From Longimicrobiales bacterium (lineage in GTDB: Bacteria > Gemmatimonadota > Gemmatimonadetes > Longimicrobiales > Gaopeijiaceae), in NCBI GenBank assembly GCA_951828585.1, contig OX639991.1:186001-250000 (forward strand): a stretch of 64,000 bases of DNA, written 5' to 3'. This document shows positions 24,897 to 33,790 of the stretch, piece after piece (position 1 is the first letter of the stretch; each line of letters opens with the position of its first letter). Both the position numbers and the translations under genes were made by a program. The notes beneath the pieces are model-generated. The model did no database searches and was not told the origin of the DNA. It saw only the letters and a list, made by a program, of their open reading frames with translations.

Positions 24897-25961
24897 TCAA
24901 TAGTACAGATAGGTCTGAAGCTTGAAGGAGTACTGCATGGAATCGGGCCCGTGGTCGTAGATGTCCAAGTTCGCCCCGATGCGGTTCTTGCCCTTCACGT
25001 ATAGGAACAGGCCGGGGGTGACGACCATCCCCCTGTCATCCGCGGTGCCCCGGTCCGGATCTCCCCAGCTGACGCGCGCCATGGGCTCGAACCCCTCCAT
25101 CCGCGCCCCGCCCAGGGGGAAATACCGGCTCAGAATCCCCTGCCACGCAACGAAACGGGGCACCTTGCCCGACGACGACTCGAACCGCCAGTTGGCGCCC
25201 CCGACAAGGCCGATCTGCAAGTGGGTGCCGCTCCGAAAGCCCCCGATCTCCAGGTCGCCCCCGAAGGCCGTGGCAGTTTCGGTTACGTCGTCTTCGTCCA
25301 CGTAGTCGTGCCTTGACACATTGCCCGATAGCACGATCCCGTCGGCCAGACGGAATGAAACGCGGCCGGCCAACGATTTCCGGGAATTCTCGTCCGAGCC
25401 CGACGTCCCCGTCCCGTTGGTGACCGTGGCCATATAGCTGACCCGCTCGCCAAGCGACCCATCCACCTTCACCCCGATGTCGCGGTCCGAATACCCCAAC
25501 TTCTCGGTAAACCGGCTGAGCGTGCATACTCCACCCGGCCCCGCGCACCCCCCCACCCCATCGATCCGACCGGTCCTCTCCACGACCACGATGTCGGTCG
25601 AACTGTTCAGCTCGAAGATGTCGAAGGCCCTCTTGAACTGGCCCATCGAGAGCCTAAAAGCGCGATCGAAGCTCAGCCGGAAGTACGCGTCCTTGAGCTC
25701 CAGCTCTCCGCCCCCGAAATCAGGCTGAACCCGGGCGTCGAGGAGCGGCGAGACGCGCACGTCGATGGTGAGCCGCGCCCTGCGGGTAAAGAAATCGGTG
25801 GACTTTCCGCCGTCCGCCGAACTGGTGGCGAACTGGGAATGGAGACGGCCGCCGAAGCGGATCGCAGCGCCTCGGGCGTTGATCTCCACCTGTCCCGCAA
25901 GCGCCTGTGTACCACCCTGCACCAAGCAGAGCAATACCCCGAGCCAACGAAGCCTGGGCAC
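24897..25961 (-). CDS. Phosphate-selective porin (OprO/OprP type)
   Basis: A 354-residue outer-membrane barrel from GTG 25961. The signal ends TQALAG; the barrel then shows the porin O/P pattern (RFGGRLHSQF, RRARLTIDVRVSPLLDARVQPDF, LSMGQFKRAFDIFEL) and ends YLYY with aromatic residues. It should pass phosphate or other anions across the outer membrane to PstS. A run of 12 G residues lies five bases upstream of this GTG. In-frame TTG 26003 would put the G run inside the coding region. Either way, tract slippage would alter expression. Confidence 0.82.
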   Translation of the reverse strand: MPRLRWLGVLLCLVQGGTQALAGQVEINARGAAIRFGGRLHSQFATSSADGGKSTDFFTRRARLTIDVRVSPLLDARVQPDFGGGELELKDAYFRLSFDRAFRLSMGQFKRAFDIFELNSSTDIVVVERTGRIDGVGGCAGPGGVCTLSRFTEKLGYSDRDIGVKVDGSLGERVSYMATVTNGTGTSGSDENSRKSLAGRVSFRLADGIVLSGNVSRHDYVDEDDVTETATAFGGDLEIGGFRSGTHLQIGLVGGANWRFESSSGKVPRFVAWQGILSRYFPLGGARMEGFEPMARVSWGDPDRGTADDRGMVVTPGLFLYVKGKNRIGANLDIYDHGPDSMQYSFKLQTYLYY

Positions 25962-25966
25962 GTATA

Positions 25967-25978
25967 CCCCCCCCCCCC
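25967..25978 (-). repeat. 12-base poly-G tract at the porin start
   Basis: Twelve consecutive G on the minus strand, directly upstream of GTG 25961 where a ribosome binding site belongs. Homopolymers of this length slip during replication. Confidence 0.9.
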
Positions 25979-26045
25979 GGATACTGGTATCCACGGCGCG
26001 CAAGCGGAGCGTAGGCCGCCCCGGATCGCGCGACTGCGAGGGATC

Positions 26046-26088
26046 ACAATAGGTGGTTCATGTAACAAAACGGTATCCGGGCAATCAC
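26046..26088 (-). promoter_or_regulatory. Candidate Pho-box promoter of the porin gene
   Basis: On the minus strand GTGATT (26088-26083), GATACC (26077-26072) and GTTACA (26066-26061) recur every 11 bp. Nine bases later comes TATTGT (26051-26046). The layout matches the site before pstS. Confidence 0.45.
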
Positions 26089-26173
26089 GGAACGGTTACA
26101 CAAGCGGCATTCCCAAGAGGCATGGTCACGGCATGATGGCGAGAAACGGTTCTGGCGCCGTCTTGCGGACGCC

Positions 26174-26233
26174 GGCAGCCCGTGGAAGAACACTCGGCTG
26201 ACGCTCTCGAGGCCCATTCTTCCACGGGCTGCC
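26174..26233. repeat. Miniature repeat with perfect 16-bp inverted ends
   Basis: GGCAGCCCGTGGAAGA (26174-26189) and its exact inverse (26218-26233) flank 28 bases. The ends match those of the larger intergenic repeats, so this is a minimal family member. It may also fold as a terminator downstream of the flotillin gene. Confidence 0.75.
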
Positions 26234-26252
26234 CGGCGAAGGTGATGGGCGG

Positions 26253-27542
26253 CTATCCCACCTGCGCCTCTTCGCTGCCCTCGCCGACCGCCCGCTGCAG
26301 CACCTTCTGGATGTCCAGCCCGAGCACCGAGGCCAGTCCCTCCATCGTTCCGTAGGCTCCCTTCACCCGCTGGTTCAGAGCATTGGACACCCCCTCGCCC
26401 TGCCCCCCGTCCATCACCACCACGCGGTCGATGTCGACGCCCTCGACCGCGCCCACGGCGATCTCAAGCAGCTCGGGCAGCTTCTCGGCAATGAAGACCG
26501 CGAAGGCGGCATCGCCCCCGGCGCGGACCTCCCCGTACAGTCGCCTCAGCACCTCGACCTGCGCCTTTCCGCGCTCCAGAATCGGCGCGGCCTCCGCTTC
26601 GGCGCGCGCGAAGGCGGCCATCTTCTCAGCGTTGGCCGGCTCGACCACATCGGCGCGGAGACGCTGCTCCTCCTTCTCCACACGCCTCATCTCGAGGATC
26701 TTCTCGGCCTCGACCTCGGCTTCCTGCGCCTTCACCCGCGCGATCTTCTCGGCGGTCTCACCCTCGCGGTCCAGCTCGGCCTGGCGGACCCGCAGCTCGT
26801 TCTTCGCCTCGGCCACCTTGATCGCCGCCCCCGCCTCCCGCACCTCGGCGCGCCGGCTGGCCTCGGCCTGCGCCTCACGCGTATCGGCCCGCTTCCGCGC
26901 TTCGGCAATCTCCGCCTGGCGGATCGCCTCGGCCGACTTCTCACGCCCGATCGCGGCCAAGTAGCCGCGTTCGTCGCTCACGTTCTGGATCTTGAGCACA
27001 TCCAGGTGGAACCCCAGCGAGGCCAGATCCTCGCCGGCGTCCTCGGAAAGGGCCTTCGCGAAGCCCAGCCGGTCCTCGTTCACGGCCTCGGGCGTCAGGG
27101 TGGCGAGCACGCCGCGCAGGTTGCCGGTCAGCGTGTCCTGGGCCAGCGCCTTGATCTCGTCCTCGGTCTTCCCCAGCAGCCGTTCGACTGCGTTGTTGAA
27201 GACCCATTCGGGCTCGGAGGCGATCTTGACGTTGGCGATCGCCTCGACGTTGAGCGGGATGTTGCCCTTCGAGAAGGCGTTGTTGACGGAGACCTCGATC
27301 GGGATGGTCTCCAGGTTCATGTGCTGCACCGTCTCGATGATCGGGACGCGGAAGACGCGCCCGCCGGAGATGGAACGGTATCCCACCCTCTCGCCATCCG
27401 TGAGCAGGCGGTTGCGGCCGGTCAGTACCGCGGCCCGGTTGGGCGGCGCGATGACGATCAGGCTCTTGATGGTAGCGATCAGCACGGTGATCACGATGAC
27501 GAGGACAATGCCCGCAACGAGGGCCATTATCGGGGTATCCAA
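26253..27542 (-). CDS. Flotillin/SPFH-domain membrane protein
   Basis: A 429-residue protein. The start at TTG 27542 is chosen because AGGAG lies seven bases upstream; ATG 27527 is the next choice. One N-terminal membrane anchor (VAGIVLVIVITVLIATI) is followed by an SPFH domain (about 35-190), a long Ala/Glu-rich coiled coil (about 190-330, many EAEA/AEAR heptads) and a C-terminal oligomerisation region. Flotillins form membrane microdomain scaffolds and are commonly paired with NfeD proteins, as here. Confidence 0.88.
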   Translation of the reverse strand: MDTPIMALVAGIVLVIVITVLIATIKSLIVIAPPNRAAVLTGRNRLLTDGERVGYRSISGGRVFRVPIIETVQHMNLETIPIEVSVNNAFSKGNIPLNVEAIANVKIASEPEWVFNNAVERLLGKTEDEIKALAQDTLTGNLRGVLATLTPEAVNEDRLGFAKALSEDAGEDLASLGFHLDVLKIQNVSDERGYLAAIGREKSAEAIRQAEIAEARKRADTREAQAEASRRAEVREAGAAIKVAEAKNELRVRQAELDREGETAEKIARVKAQEAEVEAEKILEMRRVEKEEQRLRADVVEPANAEKMAAFARAEAEAAPILERGKAQVEVLRRLYGEVRAGGDAAFAVFIAEKLPELLEIAVGAVEGVDIDRVVVMDGGQGEGVSNALNQRVKGAYGTMEGLASVLGLDIQKVLQRAVGEGSEEAQVG

Positions 27543-27597
27543 TTGATTTCTCCTGTGGGTGGGGGACGTACGCCCCGGTCTTGTTTGGCGATGGGGT

Positions 27598-28179
27598 TCA
27601 TTCCTCAAGCAACTTTGGACCTATGGGACTCACGGACGCGATTCCATCCTCCATCTCGACGACCACTACCGGCTGTCCGGCCGCCAGTGCCTCGGCTGCC
27701 TGGTAGGTGTCCACCACCTGCGCGCGGATGCGAACGCGGCGGTCTCCCCTGCGCACCGTCACGCTGCCACGGCTGCCGGGCGCGATCTCCATCGAAACCT
27801 CACCGGTGAGTCCGAGGAAGGACTGCTCTCCGCGCAGGGTTCCCGACTCGGTGCGCTTGAGGTACCCGAAAACCGAGCTGATCAGCGCTCCCGAGGCCAC
27901 GCCCATGCCGCCCGCGATCGTCGCGGTCAGAACCGGCTGGCCGCCACCCCAGATGAGGTGTAGCAGGGATCCGGCGGCGCCAAAGCCGAAGAGAGCGTTG
28001 ATGAGGGCGCGGATGGAGAAGAGCTGCGCGATGCCGCTTCCGTGAGCCAGGGCATCCATATCCGCATCGACATCCACATCGGTATCGACGTCGACATCGC
28101 TTTCCATGAAGTCTCCGAAGAAGGAGAGGGCGAGGAAACCGCCGCCGACCGCGAGGCAGAAGATGTAGGCTGTGAGCAT
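27598..28179 (-). CDS. NfeD-like membrane protein, flotillin partner
   Basis: A 193-residue protein from ATG 28179. An N-terminal membrane helix is followed by an Asp/Val repeat (DVDVDTDVDVDADMD), two more hydrophobic segments, and a C-terminal OB-fold (LTGEVSMEIAPGSRGSV, RIRAQVVD, GQPVVVVEMEDG) typical of NfeD/YuaF proteins. It lies 55 bp upstream of the flotillin gene, the standard pairing. The acidic alternating stretch faces the extracytoplasmic side by prediction and is unusual. Confidence 0.82.
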   Translation of the reverse strand: MLTAYIFCLAVGGGFLALSFFGDFMESDVDVDTDVDVDADMDALAHGSGIAQLFSIRALINALFGFGAAGSLLHLIWGGGQPVLTATIAGGMGVASGALISSVFGYLKRTESGTLRGEQSFLGLTGEVSMEIAPGSRGSVTVRRGDRRVRIRAQVVDTYQAAEALAAGQPVVVVEMEDGIASVSPIGPKLLEE

Positions 28180-28377
28180 TGTTGCGGCTCTCCGTTTCCA
28201 TTGTCGCCACTTTTCTACGAACGGCGGCGGGTTCATGTTCACGCGTCCACCGGCCCGCAACGTATCTATCATTCCGCGCCGCCGACACCTGACCGGATAC
28301 CCGGAGTCTGCGCCTTGACCCATCTCCCCTGGCCCCTGGCAATCGCCGGCACGATGTCCTGCCGTCGTCGCAACCCG

Positions 28378-30342
28378 ATGCCTTCCCGCCTGTTGCCGCC
28401 CACGGCGTGGACGGCCCTTCTGGCCACCATGCTCCTCGGGACCGCTCCGGCCACCGCCCAGAGTGGCGCCGCCGACGGCGAGTGGCGATACAACGGCGGT
28501 GATCCCGGCAGCACCCGCTACGCACCGCTGGACCAGATCAACCGGGACAACGTCGCTTCGCTGGAAGTCGCCTGGCGCTGGAAGGCCGCCAACTTCGGCC
28601 CGGCACCAGAGTACAACTACCGCACCACGCCACTCATGGTGGACGGCGTGCTCTACGCCACCGCGGGGTATCGCCGTGCGGCCGTGGCCATTGACGCGGG
28701 GACCGGCGAGACACTGTGGACCTACCGCCTGGACGAAGGGGGCAGGTCGGCCCCGAGGCGCAATTCGGGGCGGGGAGTGGCGTACTGGGACTCGCCCGCG
28801 ACGGGCCCGCGCATCTTCCTTGTCACGCCCGGGTTCCATCTGGTAGCGCTGGACGCGCGGTCGGGGATTCCCGTTCCGGACTTTGGCAACGGGGGGGTGA
28901 TCGATCTGCGCCGCAACCTGGGTCGCGAAATCGATCTCGAGCGCGCCCCCATCGGATCCAGCTCTCCTCCCATCGTGGTCGACGGCGTGGTCGTGGTCGG
29001 TTCGGCGATGCCCTCGGGCGGGCGCCCCCCTTCCCCAGAGATGCCCCCGGGCCACGTACGAGGATACGACGCGGCTACCGGAGAGCTGCGCTGGACCTTC
29101 CACACCATCCCCCAACCGGGCGAGTACGGGAACGACACCTGGGAGGACGGTTCCTGGGAGTACACGGGCAACGCCGCCGTGTGGACGGCGATCAGTGCCG
29201 ACCCCGAGCTCGGCCACGTCTATCTGCCCGTGGAGCTGGGCACCGGCGACTACTACGGTGGCCACCGGCCCGGCGACAACCTCTTCTCGCAGAGCCTGGT
29301 CGCCCTCGACGCCGCGACCGGCGAACGGGTCTGGCACCGCCAAACGGTCCGCCACGGAATCTGGGACTACGACCCCCCCGCCGCCCCCGTCCTGGTCAAC
29401 CTGGTCGTCGACGGACGCGAGATCGAAGCGGTCGCACAGATCACCAAGCAGACCTTCACCTTCGTCTACGACCGGCGCACAGGCCAACCCGTCTGGCCCA
29501 TCGAGCAGCGGCCCGTCCCTCAGTCCGACGTTCCGGGCGAGCGCACCGCCCTCACCCAGCCCTTCCCCACGAAACCGCCGCCCTACGACCGTCAGGGCGT
29601 CGACCCGGATGAGCTCATCGACTTCACCCCGGAACTTCGCGCCGAGGCCGAGGAGATCCTGGCACAACTGCGCCACGGCCCCCTCTACACGCCGCCGTCC
29701 CTGGCCGTGGAGGGTGGCACGCAGGGCACGCTCATGGTGCCGGGGTCGCTTGGAGGCGCCAACTGGCCGGGCGGCGCTCTCGACCCCGAGACCGGCTACC
29801 TCTATGTGCAGTCGGCGACCGCACCCAGCGTGATCACTCTCGTCCAGGACCCCGACGCTTCCGAGATGGACTACATCCAGGGCCGAGGGGCTCTTCGTCT
29901 GCGGCGCGGCGGCGGCCCCCAGGGGCTGCCCCTCTTCAAGCCGCCGTGGGGCACGATCGCGGCGATCGACCTGAACGCGGGCGAGATCGCGTGGAAGGTG
30001 CCGAACGGCGACGCACCCGACTACGTGAAGAATCATCCCGCGCTCGAGGGGATCGACGTGGGGAGGACCGGGCGGCCGGACCGCGGGGGCATCCTGGTGA
30101 CCCGCACCCTGCTCTTCGCGGGAGAAGGGGGTGGGATGTACGCCGCGTTCGGGTCGGGGGGGAACATGCTGCGCGCCCACGACAAGGCCACGGGCGAGGT
30201 GGTGGCCGAGATCGAGCTCCCCGCCAACCAGACCGGGCTGCCGATGACCTACATGCACGAGAGGCGGCAGTACGTCGTGGTGGCGGTGGGGGCGCGGGGC
30301 CGGGCGGGGGAGTTGGTGGCGCTGGCGTTGCCGGAGGGGTGA
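28378..30342 (+). CDS. PQQ-dependent dehydrogenase (quinoprotein), exported
   Basis: A 654-residue protein from ATG 28378 (ATG 28354 also possible) with a signal ending APATAQ. Eight-bladed propeller repeats are visible as tryptophan-docking motifs (AIDAGTGETLWTYR, GYDAATGELRWTFH, ALDAATGERVWH, AIDLNAGEIAWKV). GIWDYDPPAAP is typical of membrane glucose/alcohol quinoprotein dehydrogenases. There is no cytochrome c domain. It oxidises a sugar or alcohol in the periplasm and passes electrons to quinone. It is divergent from the NfeD gene. Confidence 0.87.
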   Translation: MPSRLLPPTAWTALLATMLLGTAPATAQSGAADGEWRYNGGDPGSTRYAPLDQINRDNVASLEVAWRWKAANFGPAPEYNYRTTPLMVDGVLYATAGYRRAAVAIDAGTGETLWTYRLDEGGRSAPRRNSGRGVAYWDSPATGPRIFLVTPGFHLVALDARSGIPVPDFGNGGVIDLRRNLGREIDLERAPIGSSSPPIVVDGVVVVGSAMPSGGRPPSPEMPPGHVRGYDAATGELRWTFHTIPQPGEYGNDTWEDGSWEYTGNAAVWTAISADPELGHVYLPVELGTGDYYGGHRPGDNLFSQSLVALDAATGERVWHRQTVRHGIWDYDPPAAPVLVNLVVDGREIEAVAQITKQTFTFVYDRRTGQPVWPIEQRPVPQSDVPGERTALTQPFPTKPPPYDRQGVDPDELIDFTPELRAEAEEILAQLRHGPLYTPPSLAVEGGTQGTLMVPGSLGGANWPGGALDPETGYLYVQSATAPSVITLVQDPDASEMDYIQGRGALRLRRGGGPQGLPLFKPPWGTIAAIDLNAGEIAWKVPNGDAPDYVKNHPALEGIDVGRTGRPDRGGILVTRTLLFAGEGGGMYAAFGSGGNMLRAHDKATGEVVAEIELPANQTGLPMTYMHERRQYVVVAVGARGRAGELVALALPEG

Positions 30343-30352
30343 GGGAACGCGC

Positions 30353-30661
30353 TACGCGGCGTGGGGCGGTGAGAAGATCTCGCCGCGCGAGGTGGACGAG
30401 GTGCTCATGGACCACCCGGCCGTGCAGCAGGTGGTCACCTTCGCGATGCCGCACTCGAAGCTGGGCGAGGAGGTGGCCGCGGCGGTGGTGCTGCGAGAGG
30501 GGGCGGAGGCCGTCCCCGGTGCGATTCGCGACTTCGCGGCGGGACGGCTGGCCGGGTTCAAGGTGCCGCGCAAGGTGGTCATCCTGGACGAGATACCGAA
30601 GGGGCCGACGGGCAAGCTGCGCCGGATCGGGTTGGCGGATCAGCTGGGGTTGGGGGGGTGA
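30353..30661 (+). pseudogene. C-terminal remnant of an acyl-CoA synthetase
   Basis: About 103 codons read GGEKISPREVDEVLMDHPAV then IPKGPTGKLRRIGLADQLGL. These are the hinge and C-terminal lid, with the catalytic lysine region PTGKLRR, of AMP-forming acyl-CoA synthetases. The roughly 400-residue N-terminal domain is absent; the fragment begins just after the PQQ dehydrogenase stop. A deletion that fused the two neighbourhoods is the simplest explanation. Confidence 0.82.
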
Positions 30662-30740
30662 GGGGGATGAGGGCGACGATCCGGAACACGGGAACGACAT
30701 CGGCAAGGACCGGCGTAGTGCCCGTGCAGGGGCGCCTGCG

Positions 30741-31719
30741 ATGAGGGTCGCGATCTACGGCGCGGGGGCGACGGGCGGTTATCTGGGGGCGAAACTGGCG
30801 CTGGCGGGGGCCGACACCACGCTTATCGCGCGAGGGCCCCACATGGAGGCAATGCAGCGGGATGGCGTGCGGCTCCTGATCGAAGGCGAGGAGTTGGTGG
30901 CCCGCCCCCTCTGCACCGACGATCCTGCCGAAGCGGGACCGCAGGACTTCGTGATCGTCACGCTGAAGGCGCACTCCGCGCCCAAGGTCGTGGACGCCAT
31001 GCAGCCGCTGTTTCGGACCCGAAACGGCGGTGGTGACCGCGCAGAACGGCTTGCCCTGGTGGTACTTCTACAAGGTCGGGGAGCCCTACGAGGGGCTCCA
31101 GCTCGAGAGCGTGGACCCCGGCGGTCGCCAGTGGACAGGCATCGGTCCCGAGCGCGCGATCGGGTGCGTGGTCTACGTGGCGAGCGAGATCGCGGAACCG
31201 GGGGTGATCCGCCATCTGTCGGGCAACCGATTCACGCTGGGTGAGCCGTCGGGAGCGAAAACCGCGCGCGTCAAGGCGATCAGTCGGGCCCTGATCGGGG
31301 CCGGGGTGCGGGCACCGGTGCGCAACATCCGCCACGAGATGTGGCTCAAGCTGTGGGGCAATGTCTCCTTCAACCCCATCAGCGGGCTGACGCTGGCCAC
31401 CCTGGACAAGGTGGCTACCGAGCCGGGGACGCGAGGCGTCGCGCGCGCCATGATGGAGGAGACGCGCGAGATCGCCGCCGCGCTGGGGGTGCATCTGCGC
31501 ATTGGCATCGAGCGGCGCATTGAGGGGGCGGTGGCGGTGGGGGCGCACCGGACCTCGATGCTGCAGGATCTGGAGAAGGGCCGCGCCATGGAGATCGACG
31601 CGCTCGTGACTTCGGTGCAGGAATTGGGGAGGCTGGTCGGGGTGGCGACGCCCGCGATCGACATCGTGCTCGCGCTGGTGCGGCAGCGAGCGGAGGTGGC
31701 GAGGCTGTATCCGGGGTAG
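30741..31719 (+). pseudogene. panE: 2-dehydropantoate 2-reductase, frameshifted
   Basis: ATG 30741 opens MRVAIYGAGATGGYLGAKLA, the NADPH-binding start of PanE/ApbA. The frame is lost near 31018-31023 (after MQPLFRT) and resumes one frame over as ETAVVTAQNGLPWWYF, continuing through the C-terminal domain (HEMWLKLWGNVSFNP) to 31719. PanE reduces ketopantoate to pantoate for coenzyme A. One indel in an ACCCGAAA context accounts for the break. It may be a real lesion or a sequencing error. Confidence 0.8.
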
Positions 31720-31793
31720 CTTCCAGCGACGCTCCGCTCCGCGTGCCGCATGGCCGCATCGTCCTCCAAAGAGTAGTCTGGCTGGCCCTCGAT

Positions 31794-31964
31794 ATGGCGC
31801 TTCAGGAAGAACAGGAGCGGAGAGCCCTGGAGGGCGAGTTGTGGCTGCTTGAACAGGCCTGGCAGGAAGCGGAAGAGATCGCAGCGATCTCGGACGATCT
31901 GCTCCTTCCCGCGAGAACGGACGCCTTCTTCGATCGGCACGGGAAAGCGGCTGACAAGCCCTGA
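31794..31964 (+). CDS. Small acidic helical protein, unknown
   Basis: A 56-residue frame from ATG 31794 (an in-frame GTG at 31743 would add 17). It is strongly helical and acidic (LQEEQERRALEGELWLLEQAWQ, EEIAAISDDLLLP). The amphipathic pattern and position ahead of a hairpin suggest a real small gene, but there is no family match I know and no clear Shine-Dalgarno. Confidence 0.4.
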   Translation: MALQEEQERRALEGELWLLEQAWQEAEEIAAISDDLLLPARTDAFFDRHGKAADKP

Positions 31965-31979
31965 CCATGTTTCACCACC

Positions 31980-32002
31980 CGCGCAACGTTTCTTGTTGCG
32001 CG
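31980..32002. terminator. Hairpin between convergent genes
   Basis: CGCGCAAC and GTTGCGCG form an 8-bp stem with a 7-base loop, between the small frame ending at 31964 and the Nramp-like stop at 32027. It is likely bidirectional. Confidence 0.6.
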
Positions 32003-32026
32003 ACCTTCGCAGCCCGCGGGCCACCC

Positions 32027-33547
32027 TCACCCCCCGAACAGCGTTACCTCGAAGATCCGGCCCAGTATCAGGACCAGGCTCATACCCGTGAACACCACGA
32101 TGCTGATCCAGGTGAACACGCGCGCAAAAGCCGACGGGTAGAAGTGCGGGTCGTCCTTCGGGATCACCTTCAGGCAGTAATGGAAATTCAGGCAGAAGAT
32201 GACCGGCGCCACGAAGTAGGCCAGCGCAGACGCCACCAGCACGAGGAACACCGGTCGCGGCACCACGGCGATGAAGACCACTGCGGCCACCAGTGAGAAC
32301 AGCATCGTCACCCGGTAGATATTGTATTCGGAGTACCAGCGGCGACGGTGCTCGATGGTCAGACGGTCCGCCGATGTCCCCGCAAGCGCCGCTGTCGGCC
32401 GGAAGAGATTGCGGCAGCACGCCCCCACGATCCGCGGCCAGCCGTCGAAGTAGTTGAAGGCGGTCGAGAAGGTCGCCGCGAAGGCCCCGATCATGAAGAT
32501 CGTCATCATCCACGGACCCACGCTATCGGTGAAGATCCCCGCGATCTCGCCCATGACCGCCCGTCCCTCGATCGGGTTGGGGTACAGCCAGACGGCGGCC
32601 AGCAGCAGGAAGATCGTCGCGATCACGAACGACACCACATGGCCGAGCCGGAAGTCCCACAGACTGATTCTGAAGCAGCGACGGCTGTATTCCAGCGCGC
32701 GCGGGGGCAACCGACGGACATCGACGGTCAGATCGCTCGTCTTGGGCGCGAACGGGTCGAAGGTGGGCGCAAGGCCCGCAGCCTCGAGCCGGTCCCGAAT
32801 CCGTGCCATCCCGGCGCGCTTGGCCTTCCCCCATTCGGAAGCCTGCAGCGACACGTCGATCCCGGTCGGCAGCAGCCCGAGAAAGCCAGCGATCACCAGC
32901 CACGACCCCGGCGGTGCGTCGAAGATCAGGAAGTGCTCCAGCTCGCCGATCGGCGCGGGACGCACAAAGTAGACGATCACCGCCGAGACGAAGAGTAGAC
33001 CGCCCGCGATCTTGGCCCCCGCTTCGAGCGCGGCGTACCGTCCCCACAGCAGGATCGTCACCGACATCACACCGAGGAAGGCCGCCCATCCCCACAGCGG
33101 CACCGCAAAGCCCATTTGCCCCGAGAAGAGGTAGTAGAGCACCGCGGCCGCCGCGATCAGCCGGCCCGCCTGCCCCACCGCGCATTGGATGACCGTCGTT
33201 ACGAGCACGTACCACACCGGCAGCTTCCCCCGCGACGTGGCATACGCCGCCATGAGGCTCTTGCCGGTCGCGTTGGTGAACCGGAAGGCCAGCTCGAAGC
33301 CATAGTACTTGAAGACGTACGCCAGCAGAACGCACCACAGCAGCGCGAACTCGAAGCGCCCGCCCGCGGTCGGCGCCGTGACCAGATGGCTGGTGCCGAT
33401 CCCCGTCATCATGAGAATCATCCCGGGGCCGAACTGGCGCAGCAGGCTGCGCGGGCTCATGTCGGGGATCTTGAGGTCGTCGAAGGAGGGGGTGGAGGGC
33501 CTGTCCCCCTCTGGGCCGGTCGCGGAAGTGGAGGATGATTCGGACAC
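32027..33547 (-). CDS. Divergent Nramp-type carrier
   Basis: A 506-residue protein from GTG 33547 with about eleven hydrophobic segments. The first carries GPGMILMMTGIGTSHLV, aligned with Nramp TM1, but the metal-binding DPGN is replaced by GTSH. The TM6 region reads LLPTGIDVSLQASEW rather than MPHN. It is therefore in the Nramp fold but unlikely to be a standard manganese/iron importer; the substrate is open. The much longer in-frame extension upstream is only the antisense of the oxidoreductase genes. Confidence 0.78.
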   Translation of the reverse strand: MSESSSTSATGPEGDRPSTPSFDDLKIPDMSPRSLLRQFGPGMILMMTGIGTSHLVTAPTAGGRFEFALLWCVLLAYVFKYYGFELAFRFTNATGKSLMAAYATSRGKLPVWYVLVTTVIQCAVGQAGRLIAAAAVLYYLFSGQMGFAVPLWGWAAFLGVMSVTILLWGRYAALEAGAKIAGGLLFVSAVIVYFVRPAPIGELEHFLIFDAPPGSWLVIAGFLGLLPTGIDVSLQASEWGKAKRAGMARIRDRLEAAGLAPTFDPFAPKTSDLTVDVRRLPPRALEYSRRCFRISLWDFRLGHVVSFVIATIFLLLAAVWLYPNPIEGRAVMGEIAGIFTDSVGPWMMTIFMIGAFAATFSTAFNYFDGWPRIVGACCRNLFRPTAALAGTSADRLTIEHRRRWYSEYNIYRVTMLFSLVAAVVFIAVVPRPVFLVLVASALAYFVAPVIFCLNFHYCLKVIPKDDPHFYPSAFARVFTWISIVVFTGMSLVLILGRIFEVTLFGG

Positions 33548-33724
33548 GGGGCCTCTTTGCGGGCGTGGATCAGGGGGGACTGGATGACGGTCAGAGTATG
33601 TGCGTGGGGACCACGTGGCCAGTGTGGAAAGCGCTGAACGACGGATCGCGGACGGGATATGCGACGTGGACAGTCCTGGCGTGCGAATCTTGCGGTCAGG
33701 CGCGAATGCGGTCAGGCGCGAACC

Positions 33725-33769
33725 TTGAACGACAGCGCCTCTCATGGTAATGTGTAAAGGATTCCTTAC
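33725..33769 (+). promoter_or_regulatory. Promoter and palindromic operator of the AbrB/PIN pair
   Basis: TTGAAC (33725-33730), 17 bases, TAATGT (33748-33753), then the near-palindrome GTAAAGGATTCCTTAC (33754-33769, 14 of 16 positions) at the transcription start. This suits autoregulation by the AbrB-fold protein. Confidence 0.6.
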
Positions 33770-33790
33770 TTCACGGAAAAGTTGATTCCC

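Noticed and set aside
29936-30706. A 256-codon minus-strand frame
   Set aside because: Antisense of the PQQ dehydrogenase end and of the synthetase remnant; low-complexity Ser/Pro/Arg.
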